Below are positions 17,201 through 25,098 of a stretch of DNA of 46,274 nucleotides, piece after piece. How positions within the stretch are numbered: the first letter of the stretch is position 1; each line of letters starts with the position of its first letter. This DNA comes from Desulfotomaculaceae bacterium (GTDB lineage Bacteria > Bacillota > Desulfotomaculia > Desulfotomaculales > Pelotomaculaceae): assembly GCA_028702695.1 (NCBI GenBank), contig JAQVOH010000008.1, forward strand, positions 1 to 46,274, written 5' to 3'. Both the position numbers and the translations under genes were made by a program. The notes beneath the pieces are model-generated. The model saw nothing but the letters and a program-made list of their open reading frames with translations. It was not told where the DNA came from and searched no databases.

Positions 17201-19320
17201 CCTGATTTTTGTGCCAGCGAATACGATGCCGTCAAACCGCTGTTGCCGATCAGTGAGATGGTAACATTTTTACCGGAGCCTACAGTTTTCTTGGCGTCGT
17301 GGTAGGCTAACTTGATTTCCGGAACTGCTGAGCTGTAATTTACTGTTTTATCAACAGTGATGCTGTTCCCGGCAGCATCGGTTGCCACAACGGTGATTGT
17401 ATTTGCGCCCTCGGAGATAGTAACCGTAGTGGAGAACTGGCCGTCAGCAACTGCTACTGTACTGTCATTGACCTTCACCGTAACCGGCGACTGGTCGGAT
17501 ACAGTACCTGAGACAGTCACATTCAGGCTGGTCGCATATTCGCCAGCAGTAACATTCAGCTCAGGAGCTACACGGTCAAGCGAGATAACACAGCCGGTGG
17601 CGCTCATATTGAAGTAATCCCAGTTTTTGCCCTCGAAGGCCTGGTATACGTCTACCAGTACAGCGCCTTTTGCAGCTGCCGCGTCTGCGATGGACTGGTT
17701 CATCTTAGCGGTGTAGGTCTCGGTGAAGTCACCACCCGGCAGCGGGTTGAAGTAATTCATCGCATAGACCTGCACGTCAGCGTTCAAGGCCTTGATCTTG
17801 TCAAGCGCACCGGCAAGATTGGTCTCAATCCCGGCCGCCGCAGCGTCAAGGACAGACTTGTTGCGGTCGCTGTAGTAGGTCCACATGGCGTTGACCATAT
17901 CCTTGCCGCCGATATCGATCGTGATGATATCGGCCGCTGCAATTGCTGCTGCGTTGGCAGGATTGTTTACCCAGTCAAGCAGTCCCTGGCTGGTCATGCC
18001 TGCCTGGCCCTGATTGTTAAGCGTAAGAGACAGGTTGCCGGCCAGTTGCTGGACGTAACCGTTATTAGCGGTAGCGCCTGTGCCAATAGCCAGGTCATCG
18101 CCTAAGGCCAGGTAACTGGTCAGGCCGGTTCCGGTAATCTCAGCCAGGAAGGCATCCGTAATGGCCGCATAACCCGCATCGTTAGGCAGCACTTGCGGCT
18201 CGACAAAGTACTTGCCGGCCAAGCCGTTTTCATCTTTCAGGACTCCCGCCACCAGAGCATACTCGAAGTCAAGCTCGGGATCCGTTGGGCTGAAGGTGTA
18301 TTGGCCTTTATAAGTACCTGGGCTGGCTGCTTCTTCCACCAAATCTTCAACCAGGACGTAGCTGTTGCTCATGTCCTTGATCACAAAGTAGCTTTCTGCA
18401 GCGCCCGGTTCCCCTTCCAGCGTTACCCCTAGGGTTTCTTCGGCTTTAAAGGGCTTGGTGATAGGCTCGTCGTTGTTGGTAAGGATCATGTTGGATATGA
18501 CTACTTGCGTTTTACTCTTGATATTGACAGTCGCAGTCCCTGTGTTGCCACTCTTGTCATATGCCGTGACTGTTACAAGGTTGTCGCCTTCATTAAGAGG
18601 TACTTCCACTGAATAAGTATTGTCCACGGTATTAAGGGTTGCAGTGTAGTCTCCGCTATTTACGGCCGCCACTATGCTGTCAATATGAGCATCCACATAA
18701 TGACCGGTAATATTGACGCTATCGGTGGTTACAGTAGTGTTGTCTGCCGGAGAATCAATGTAGACTTCCGGTGAAGTGGTATCCACCTCAGTAATGTCAA
18801 TTGATAAGCCCGTTCCTGTGAATGCGAGTGCCGCACCTGTAGTATCAAACAATTGAATGCTGTAATCTGTGCTATTCTTATAAAATACTGGAATATCGAA
18901 AGTGCCTTCCTTGATTGCTTTCAATTGTACCGATGCTATGGTTCCGGTACCTTTGAAACCCGGAAGAGCTAATTTGGTCTCCCCCCATTGGGCAAGGGTT
19001 TCACCAGTTATATCGTCAATAGTTAACTGGTTAACCATTGCTATAGCTCCAGGTATGAAATTACCGGGAGTCCATGGAGTTGGGGTATTAACAACCTCAA
19101 CCAGGTTTGTGTCAATGGCAAGATCAATACTATCCCCAAACAGTTCCTGAGAAGTAGCAACCTTATAGTACACAGTAAATTCGGACCCAACCGTTACTGC
19201 CGCTGAGTCTGTTTCAGCCCATACAGTAACATCTTCCGCAGTCTGCGCAAATGCACTAAAAATAAACAATGAGCTTAACAATAACATGGTAATCAGCAAA
19301 GAAGTTCTAAATTTGTACAT
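14287..19320 (-). CDS. Giant cohesin, Ig-like, pseudo-SGNH, ZU5-like and SLH surface protein (1677 aa)
   Basis: Cell-wall-anchored protein. Signal peptide 1-26 (LLITMLLLSSLFIFSAFAQ) is followed by a cohesin-like domain (about 28-175), an Ig-like domain (about 185-275), a beta domain, then an SGNH/GDSL-hydrolase-like fold at about 395-590 (YLALGDDLAIGTGA, ADIITIDIGGKDMV). Its catalytic serine is Asp (GDD at 407-409) and the usual Asn is Lys, so it is probably not an esterase. Several Ig-like repeats, a ZU5-like region (about 960-1080), more Ig-like repeats and a second ZU5-like region (from about 1377) follow. Three SLH repeats (about 1503-1677) anchor it. ATG 19320 lies 14 nt after GGAGGG; a 7-codon overlapping frame starts in between. 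The cohesin makes it a candidate anchoring scaffoldin. Confidence 0.88.
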   Translation of the reverse strand: MYKFRTSLLITMLLLSSLFIFSAFAQTAEDVTVWAETDSAAVTVGSEFTVYYKVATSQELFGDSIDLAIDTNLVEVVNTPTPWTPGNFIPGAIAMVNQLTIDDITGETLAQWGETKLALPGFKGTGTIASVQLKAIKEGTFDIPVFYKNSTDYSIQLFDTTGAALAFTGTGLSIDITEVDTTSPEVYIDSPADNTTVTTDSVNITGHYVDAHIDSIVAAVNSGDYTATLNTVDNTYSVEVPLNEGDNLVTVTAYDKSGNTGTATVNIKSKTQVVISNMILTNNDEPITKPFKAEETLGVTLEGEPGAAESYFVIKDMSNSYVLVEDLVEEAASPGTYKGQYTFSPTDPELDFEYALVAGVLKDENGLAGKYFVEPQVLPNDAGYAAITDAFLAEITGTGLTSYLALGDDLAIGTGATANNGYVQQLAGNLSLTLNNQGQAGMTSQGLLDWVNNPANAAAIAAADIITIDIGGKDMVNAMWTYYSDRNKSVLDAAAAGIETNLAGALDKIKALNADVQVYAMNYFNPLPGGDFTETYTAKMNQSIADAAAAKGAVLVDVYQAFEGKNWDYFNMSATGCVISLDRVAPELNVTAGEYATSLNVTVSGTVSDQSPVTVKVNDSTVAVADGQFSTTVTISEGANTITVVATDAAGNSITVDKTVNYSSAVPEIKLAYHDAKKTVGSGKNVTISLIGNSGLTASYSLAQKSGDPVPTVNGAIMTEGTVKGLYTTTYTTYTPPDNVEATVTVTVSLKNMVNGVEVTKTLKDIVIDTKKPVITSLIVTDLNGKEAKLSGTTEGNIKVDLYSVTASGDIPLNTVASNSEGAFGHPVKLKDTVNKYKAVAIDSAGNLSEPKTVEFKLDTVGPAFKVIATRNNGTVTAGVYASEPVPAGLDEVKLVTGASGPDGVNGFTLDPVPGSDTEWSGEFADDSFIKLMVKGKDASGNLGIGIYTETIIGNAGGQIGSEGEAVQLIIPAGALTTAQAVYGSQEVPSEEEVAAAAALGIDLLNSLQYGPDGTTFEVPVSITIPYAADIDPQQLVILYYNLETQEWEDFTSQITDIDEDNHTVTFWTTHFCQFALALDTTAPNLTIDQPVEGFTTSNGTVTVSGTASGTAAENEAGIVVNVYVNDDIMPRASQTVHTGSYSITVALDQDVANDITVEASDPKSNTSSKIIQVIHDSTIPAIEITKPLGLSDGTKGDTYTIEGKITPANINAAYLAANQNGIITLDENGNFSQEVVLAEGVNTITIQAVKDDVVADSKDVTIIRDSTAPVITITSPANGASISTSSVSIVGTLSKSGTVTVTNGTSTSSQDTTGDDNAFSLAIALSNGSNTIKVNAVDQLGNAATQQQITVTCTVGGGSGGGGGSVSTTVTQTVTSSGGTVNAFSGAAVVKVPAGAVTANVSLTVDRVSASTVATPPLTLKIAGSIYEFGPAGTTFNKPVTITLKYDSAKLAGVSEDNLGIYYLDESTNEWVLIGGVVDKAAKTVSVDVTHFSKYAVMAKVSAFEDIAGHWAKDIIEALLAKGIVTGYNDEEFMPDNSITRAEYSTLLVRMQGIAVGQPAAATFSDVDSSDWSYGYVEAAANAGIVTGYEGAFRPNDTITREEMATMAVRALQLSVGTSELAFTDAGSVSDWARGYVSTAVSEGIILGDKDAGTFRPQDNSTRAEAAAVIYRMYNK

Positions 19321-19414
19321 ACAGATTCATTTCACCCTCCTTTTAAAAAAATGTGATACTCTCATTGATTTCGTTTAAAAGCACCACCACCTTATTGGGA
19401 ATAATTCAATATGG

Positions 19415-20833
19415 CTATTTGGGAACATATTTTTTGTTATAGTTCAATGCAATGTTAACCAGATCTTGCATGTCTACCTTATTGTTGTAATTATAGTCAT
19501 AGTACTCCTTACCTGACGGTAAATTATTATACACAATAGCAAGGGCTACGATATCCGCCATATTGATTACATCATTATTATCAACATCCCCAAAAAGCAA
19601 CTCCAGATTTACATTGACTGGCGCTCCGACCGCTGAAGGATAATAATCTGATTCTCTCATCAGGTACCCTAAGCGGGTAGCTACAACCTTATAAGAGTTA
19701 TCCGCTAGTCCGGAAACCTGATAATAACCTCCGGGGCCTGTTTCGGTTTCCCTTACGGGGTCAGTTGGTGTTACAGTTATATCAATGCCAATATTATTTT
19801 TTTCGTTAATATTTTTCATAGTAACAGTACCGTAAATGGCGCCTTTGTTCTGCACGTATACAGAAGCTCCGCTCATTGCTACATTTTCCATAGGAGCCCC
19901 TGTGCTATCGAAGAACATGTCGCCGGTAGGCTGGAAGTTAAGCTGGGTTATGGCTTCGGCAGTATTTGCCTTGAATGTGACCCATGCAAAAACACCTTCT
20001 CCGCTAACGCCTGAAACAGCGCCGATTTTTGTTTGACCGTAGGAAACAAGCCCCTCAACTGGATCAATCATATTCACTAAAGGAGTTCCCACTGCGAAAG
20101 CTCCTTCTTCTACTTTGACCGCAGTAAGTCTCTCCGGATCATACTTTATATCGAAAGAGGCTGCATAAAGGTCTTCGACATTTTCGATAAATACTTTAAC
20201 CTTAAATTCTAATCCGGGAGCCACAACTTCCTCTGTTGAAAGTATGCTTATTCCAGGACCATCACCAGCAACAAGGGTAAGGTGGGCAGGACTGCCTTGA
20301 CTTGGCACTTCCAGCACCTGATTATCAACTAACTGGTTAAAACTGAAAGCAACGTCTGTGGAACCTTCCTTAACTACCTGGAACTTGATCTTACCGATTA
20401 CATTATTTGTCGTACTTGTATACGTTGTTGCTCCCAGCCAGGCTCCCACAAACCAGATGTCTTTTGAGCCGTCCGCATTCGAAAGCACTTCGTTTTTAAC
20501 AGATTCGATATCAGCAAATGGACTGCCCGGCTGGAAATACAAGCCTTTATCTCCCGAAGATACGGGTACTGCTGAAAGGTAATTCGGGTCGTACTTAACT
20601 TTAAACTCCGTTGCCTGAATTAACGAGGCCGGAGACATGGTTACTTCCAGTTCAAAGGTTTCGCCCACCGTGAATGTGCCCTCTGACGGTTGGAAGCCAA
20701 AATCCACTATGGTTGCCGTCACGTTAACACCTTCCGTACTTGTCAACGCTATTGCTGAAGCGGGAAAGAAAGGGCCAGCACAAACTAACAGCATCACCGT
20801 GAATACAAACAGACAACTGACTTTCCTAATCAC
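19415..20833 (-). CDS. Double-cohesin protein with C-terminal dockerin (472 aa)
   Basis: Secreted scaffoldin-like protein. Signal peptide about 1-28; cohesin 1 at about 35-190 (GETFELEVTMSPASLIQATE); cohesin 2 at about 195-330 (GLEFKVKVFIENVEDLYAAS, FDIKYDPERLTAVKVEEGAF); carboxypeptidase-regulatory-like fold (about 333-405, GYYQVSGLADNSYKVVATRL); dockerin at about 408-470 with loops GDVDNNDVINMADI and DYNYNNKVDMQDLV. GTG 20833 follows GAGGAGG. Only 12 bases separate it from the upstream cohesin-SLH gene, so the two are co-transcribed. With two receptors and one plug it could branch or lengthen a chain attached to the SLH scaffoldin. A fragment of its second cohesin survives as a relic at 26180-26391. 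Confidence 0.9.
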   Translation of the reverse strand: MIRKVSCLFVFTVMLLVCAGPFFPASAIALTSTEGVNVTATIVDFGFQPSEGTFTVGETFELEVTMSPASLIQATEFKVKYDPNYLSAVPVSSGDKGLYFQPGSPFADIESVKNEVLSNADGSKDIWFVGAWLGATTYTSTTNNVIGKIKFQVVKEGSTDVAFSFNQLVDNQVLEVPSQGSPAHLTLVAGDGPGISILSTEEVVAPGLEFKVKVFIENVEDLYAASFDIKYDPERLTAVKVEEGAFAVGTPLVNMIDPVEGLVSYGQTKIGAVSGVSGEGVFAWVTFKANTAEAITQLNFQPTGDMFFDSTGAPMENVAMSGASVYVQNKGAIYGTVTMKNINEKNNIGIDITVTPTDPVRETETGPGGYYQVSGLADNSYKVVATRLGYLMRESDYYPSAVGAPVNVNLELLFGDVDNNDVINMADIVALAIVYNNLPSGKEYYDYNYNNKVDMQDLVNIALNYNKKYVPK

Positions 20834-20845
20834 TTAAACGCCTCC

Positions 20846-22555
20846 TCAATTGTTATTTCGAAGAATCTTACAAAGCATCGTTGCAGCTTCCGCTCTGGTG
20901 GTAGAGTTGAATGGTCTATACGAATTGTCCTCATAGCCTGTTATAATGCCTGCACTTTTTACTGCGAAAATCTCACTTGCAGCCCAATCAGGCAAGTCCT
21001 GCCAGTCGGTAAAAGAGATATCTTGATTGGCTTGGCTTAATTTCAGTGCACGTGCTATTATAACAGCTACTTCCGCCCGGGTGATTTCATTATCAGGGTT
21101 GAAATTCAGCCCGTCCCCTTTAATCAAGCCCGCCTTCGCCGCTGCGCTGATATACGTGACGGCCCAGTGCGCATCTCCAACATCCGCAAAATTGTATGTT
21201 GTCTTGGAGTCGCTTAAATTTAGCCCGATACATGCAAGCTTAATAAATTCTGCGCGCGTGACTGCTTGCTCCGGCTGAAATGTTCCGTCAGGATAACCGG
21301 CAATGATTTTTTTGCTCACTAATTCTTCAATATATCCCCGTGCCCAGTGTGATGTAATATCTTTAAGCGATGTTACCGCCGAACCCGTGTTGCCGCTGGT
21401 AGCAAAAGTACTTCCGCTGGGACCTGAACTACCGCCACTTCCACTGGCGCCCGTGTTACCGGACGAATCATCGCTTTTTACTGTGTAAATGCCGTTGCTG
21501 TGACCGCTGAATTCATTGTCGCTGGAGGAGCCTCCTGCTTTTACCTGATAAAAGGTGTTCCGGTTGGCTGCTTGATCAAATACAATTTCAACCTTGCCGG
21601 TTCCGGCTGCTTTTGCAGTGAAGTTCAATACAGCCACCTCAAGGTCACTGCCTGATACCAGTGAGGCTGATGCTATCGTCCCATATGCAAGGTCTACACT
21701 ACCATTGCTGTTGTCAATCTTTTTGGCTATTTCCATCCAGTCGCTGCCGAGCGAACTCCCCATAACGGTCCCAGTTTCGTTTAACTGCAGTACGCTGGGG
21801 TTATAGTCCAGATGCAATTCGATCCCGCAAAGCCCTTCTACTTGCCCATTTAAAGCTATTTCAACATCGAAGCTGTTTCCCACTTCGCTTGTTAAGCTAT
21901 TGGGAATCAACTCCACAGAGCATTGCGTTTGGGAATTTCCTCCTTCACCTTCTGTGCTTTCCGCTTTGACCGTCGCGCTTATAGTAGAAAAGCCTTCAAT
22001 GGGTTGTACTGTACTCCAGGTGGACAAAGTATCAACGTCAATACTGATAACTGTTGAAGCTGCTTTTTTAGTTTTAAAGGCTACTGCCGCAAGAACCACA
22101 CTCTCACCAGCAACCCCTTGGGGAAATTTATCCGGATCAGCATTGATGGCGAAGCCAATTTTAACAGAGCCAGTGGAATTATTAATAGCAACTCCGTTAT
22201 CGCCGTAGGTTGGCACCGGCAAAATGTTTACATAACTTTCCTTACCGTCTGCGCCTGTCAACTTCATTTTACCGATACTTCCCCCAGTAGCTTCAAGAAC
22301 TGACGGATCAAAAGTTACTTCAAAATCCGCTCCGCCCAAGTCTTTGATATCCCTGGCAATTATTCCAACGGAAAATTCTTGCCCTTCACTCGAAATATCT
22401 ACATTAGTATCCTGAGTGTCGATTCCCTGGTCCAACCTGCAAATGCCGATACTGGTGGCCGCCTCTGCCGAGGGACTGGAAATAAAAGAAAGCGCAAGCA
22501 ATAAAGGAAGAACGGCAACAATAATCCTCCTTAAACTCAGAAATCTATTCAGCAC
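20846..22555 (-). CDS. Double-cohesin SLH anchoring scaffoldin (569 aa)
   Basis: Wall-anchored receptor. GTG 22555 is chosen because AAAGGAGGT lies 7 nt upstream; the frame runs 21 codons further up without a better site. Signal peptide about 1-33 (ends SAEAA). Cohesin 1 is at about 35-200 (EFSVGIIARDIKDLGGADFE). Cohesin 2, at about 212-355 (LCGIELHLDYNPSVLQLNET, RNTFYQVKAGGSSSD), is nearly identical to those in the 25099 and 26467 proteins. A Ser/Gly linker leads to three SLH repeats (DITSHWARGYIEELVSKKI, DVGDAHWAVTYISAAAKAGL, LPDWAASEIFAVKSAGII). This is the classical layout of a cell-surface anchoring scaffoldin with two binding sites for dockerin proteins. It forms an operon with the downstream 19415 gene. 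Confidence 0.92.
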   Translation of the reverse strand: MLNRFLSLRRIIVAVLPLLLALSFISSPSAEAATSIGICRLDQGIDTQDTNVDISSEGQEFSVGIIARDIKDLGGADFEVTFDPSVLEATGGSIGKMKLTGADGKESYVNILPVPTYGDNGVAINNSTGSVKIGFAINADPDKFPQGVAGESVVLAAVAFKTKKAASTVISIDVDTLSTWSTVQPIEGFSTISATVKAESTEGEGGNSQTQCSVELIPNSLTSEVGNSFDVEIALNGQVEGLCGIELHLDYNPSVLQLNETGTVMGSSLGSDWMEIAKKIDNSNGSVDLAYGTIASASLVSGSDLEVAVLNFTAKAAGTGKVEIVFDQAANRNTFYQVKAGGSSSDNEFSGHSNGIYTVKSDDSSGNTGASGSGGSSGPSGSTFATSGNTGSAVTSLKDITSHWARGYIEELVSKKIIAGYPDGTFQPEQAVTRAEFIKLACIGLNLSDSKTTYNFADVGDAHWAVTYISAAAKAGLIKGDGLNFNPDNEITRAEVAVIIARALKLSQANQDISFTDWQDLPDWAASEIFAVKSAGIITGYEDNSYRPFNSTTRAEAATMLCKILRNNN

Positions 22556-22580
22556 CAAAATACCTCCTTTAACCCTGTAC

Positions 22581-22640
22581 TCAAGCTGCAGCATTTTTCC
22601 ATATGCATTCGTCAACAAACATTATTCTGCGAAAGTTCAT
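22581..22640 (-). CDS. Possible 19-codon leader peptide
   Basis: A short frame, ATG 22640 to TGA 22581, preceded by AGGAAGG six bases upstream and ending 25 bases before the GTG of the cohesin-SLH gene. The predicted peptide begins MNFRRIMFVDECIW and has no obvious run of one amino acid that would suggest attenuation. It may simply help translation by coupling. A chance frame is the main alternative. Confidence 0.3.
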   Translation of the reverse strand: MNFRRIMFVDECIWKNAAA

Positions 22641-22686
22641 AAATTTCCTTCCTGTAGCGGAATAATATACTAGTGTTTGACGTATT

Positions 22687-25053
22687 TTATTGCACTATTG
22701 GGAGCATTTTTTTGAAGCTTTTCCATAACCACGACTCCGATAAAACCATGTTAGCAGCGGCTTTCCCAAAATTATCACTCAAAATGCCAAAGTCACTCAG
22801 GTTGACCTGATTGTCGGCGCTAAAGTCAGCTAATTTGTTCCAGTTGGGGGAACCAGGCACTGAATTAAAGGCGTCGACTAAAATTCCAAAATCACTCAAA
22901 TTAATTTTTTGGTCGCTGTTGGCATCCCCTCCGTACATCGCTATTGGCGACAATTGAATTGACGCGCTATAATCAACTATTACGTTTAGCAAGGCGCCTG
23001 GAGTATAACCAGGAATCGTTACCAAAACATGGTATGTTCCTGGTGCTACATCAACATAATTAAAAGATCCATCTGAAACAGTTACTGCTTCCCTAATCTC
23101 GTTGCTCAGCAAACTGACCCTGTATCCGCTCAAATCTGATTTTTGATAGGGCTGTAGGATTATCGAGCCGGTTATTTCCCCTGCTGCAATGGCCGGTGTA
23201 GCTTTCACAGAGGCAGTTTTTTCAGATTCCACGCCAGAGGTGTTTACCGCTGAGAGCTTAAAATAGTAATCCTTCCCGGTTGTCAGGCCATCTACTTTAT
23301 AAGTTGTTTCCGCCAGTGGCGCCATATTGATTTGATCATACAGCACGTCATTCTCACTGATATAAACATTGTAGCCTGATATGTCGGTTTCGGGATTTGA
23401 CGTCCAGGTCAGAGTCACATAATCAACTCCAGCACTGGCACTCAGTCCGGTTGGAATAGCAGGGGGTGGGATTACTTCGTTTAATATACCGACACTTATA
23501 AAAGCGTTTCTTACGGTAACATACTCTGCTCCACCTTCACCGTAGAGGTCGGTTGTAACCTGCAGAAGGGCATTGGCAAAGTCTACGAAAGAAGAGGTGG
23601 TTGTAAGGTAATAGCACATCGCCCGGTAATAAATCTCCGCGGCCTTCTCAGGTCCAACGCCTGTTATGATTAAATAAGCGGCCTTGTTAGGTATACCCGC
23701 ATTAATGTGCACTCCACCATTATCATAGGAGTAAGGCAGGTTCTGATAATGATCCATATCGGCAGGCTGACCATAAAGTGCAGGATCCTTCATGCTTCTT
23801 ATTACTTCTCCGAAATCTTCTCCAATCAGCCAATCAAAAGAGCCCTCATACTCTCCCTCGATTAACATACCGAAGGTATCGGATAGTGATTCATTCAATG
23901 CCCCCGACTGGTAGGCATATTCGAGGTTGCAGGTATATTCAGTTACTCCGTGCGTGAATTCATGACTTACAATCTCAATGCTGTCTGATAGCGGTTTTGT
24001 TGTTACTCCGTTGCCGTCACCAAAGAATATTCTATTACCTCCGGTTGGAGTAGCATACCAAAAAGCATTTTCATAATTTGTCCCAAGGTGTACAATCAAC
24101 TTCAACAGGTCGCCGTTACCCTCGACCCCGTTCCGGCCAAAATGGTTTTCATAAAAATCATTGGCTAGAGCGCTAAAAAAGTGGGCGTCCACACCAGCAT
24201 ATTGCCTTGGCTCGTCAAAAAAGTCATCAGAACTTTTTATTATTGAGGTTGCTGCTTCCTCGTTATAGTTGTTAAAAATGTCATAGGTTTGAATATTTCT
24301 GATCATATCTTTCATTTGGTAAACTGTACTGCCAACTGAAATATCAAGCGGGCTTTTCACATCACCGAGGACACCGATGCCTGATCCTATTGCCTGAGTT
24401 TCATATTTTAGCCCGTTTATCTTTTTCAATATCTGGCCGGTTTCCGCATCTACAAAAACACACCACTGACCAGGCTTTTCACCTAAGAAATTCACGCGGA
24501 CAACATAGATTAAAACCAATTTCTCGTCAAATTCATACCACATCAATTCCGACGTTCTTTCTTCAATTAACGAAGGAGCGTTAACAGCGTCTTCAGCAAG
24601 CTCAATCGCATCTTCGTTGCTAATAGCAACGCCTTCAACAGTTTCAGTTGTGCCATTTTTTGCCAAATTCGCTGTAATCCCTAGTATATTTGATGCATCA
24701 TCAAGGTGCAAGATCGCTTCTTTCCCATAAATGGGAATATCGCTGTATGTTTGCTTTAGTTTTATGTGGGTCATGCCAATATTATCTTTTATCACTTTCA
24801 TGCTTTTAAAATCAAAGGCTGGGTCAATCTCGAGCAGTTGACTTTTATCTGTTAAAGCTTTAGAAACCGCTTGAGACCCAGTTTCATTCAGGCGTCCCAG
24901 ATCACCGGTCAGTAGAGATGCAGCTCCCTGTTCATTGCGGTAAATTTTTATTGCATTTTCGTCTTGAAAAGAAAACGCCTCACCGACAGGCATTGCCAAC
25001 ACAATGACGGTCAGTAAAACAAATAATCTTTTTACAAGCACTCCAATTCGCAT
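22687..25053 (-). CDS. Dockerin-bearing M4 (thermolysin-family) metalloprotease (788 aa)
   Basis: Secreted zinc endopeptidase that probably docks onto the cohesins of the cluster. Signal peptide about 1-27; FTP and PepSY propeptide regions (to about 210) act as chaperone/inhibitor. The catalytic domain (about 230-525) has zinc-binding HEFTH at 364-368, glutamate ligand E388 in NESLSD and the transition-state histidine H449 in VHINAGIPNKAAY, so it looks active. A fibronectin type III domain (about 533-625), a carboxypeptidase-regulatory-like domain (about 630-705) and a dockerin at 708-770 (GDANSDQKINLSDFGIL and DFSADNQVNLSDFGIL) follow. ATG 25053, with AGGAG 8 nt upstream, is preferred over GTG 25062. 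It has no cohesin, so it is the clearest catalytic cargo of the assembly. Confidence 0.94.
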   Translation of the reverse strand: MRIGVLVKRLFVLLTVIVLAMPVGEAFSFQDENAIKIYRNEQGAASLLTGDLGRLNETGSQAVSKALTDKSQLLEIDPAFDFKSMKVIKDNIGMTHIKLKQTYSDIPIYGKEAILHLDDASNILGITANLAKNGTTETVEGVAISNEDAIELAEDAVNAPSLIEERTSELMWYEFDEKLVLIYVVRVNFLGEKPGQWCVFVDAETGQILKKINGLKYETQAIGSGIGVLGDVKSPLDISVGSTVYQMKDMIRNIQTYDIFNNYNEEAATSIIKSSDDFFDEPRQYAGVDAHFFSALANDFYENHFGRNGVEGNGDLLKLIVHLGTNYENAFWYATPTGGNRIFFGDGNGVTTKPLSDSIEIVSHEFTHGVTEYTCNLEYAYQSGALNESLSDTFGMLIEGEYEGSFDWLIGEDFGEVIRSMKDPALYGQPADMDHYQNLPYSYDNGGVHINAGIPNKAAYLIITGVGPEKAAEIYYRAMCYYLTTTSSFVDFANALLQVTTDLYGEGGAEYVTVRNAFISVGILNEVIPPPAIPTGLSASAGVDYVTLTWTSNPETDISGYNVYISENDVLYDQINMAPLAETTYKVDGLTTGKDYYFKLSAVNTSGVESEKTASVKATPAIAAGEITGSIILQPYQKSDLSGYRVSLLSNEIREAVTVSDGSFNYVDVAPGTYHVLVTIPGYTPGALLNVIVDYSASIQLSPIAMYGGDANSDQKINLSDFGILVDAFNSVPGSPNWNKLADFSADNQVNLSDFGILSDNFGKAAANMVLSESWLWKSFKKMLPIVQ

Positions 25054-25098
25054 ATTACCCACTCCTGATAAGTACTTGACAACTGGTTAACCTTCTGA

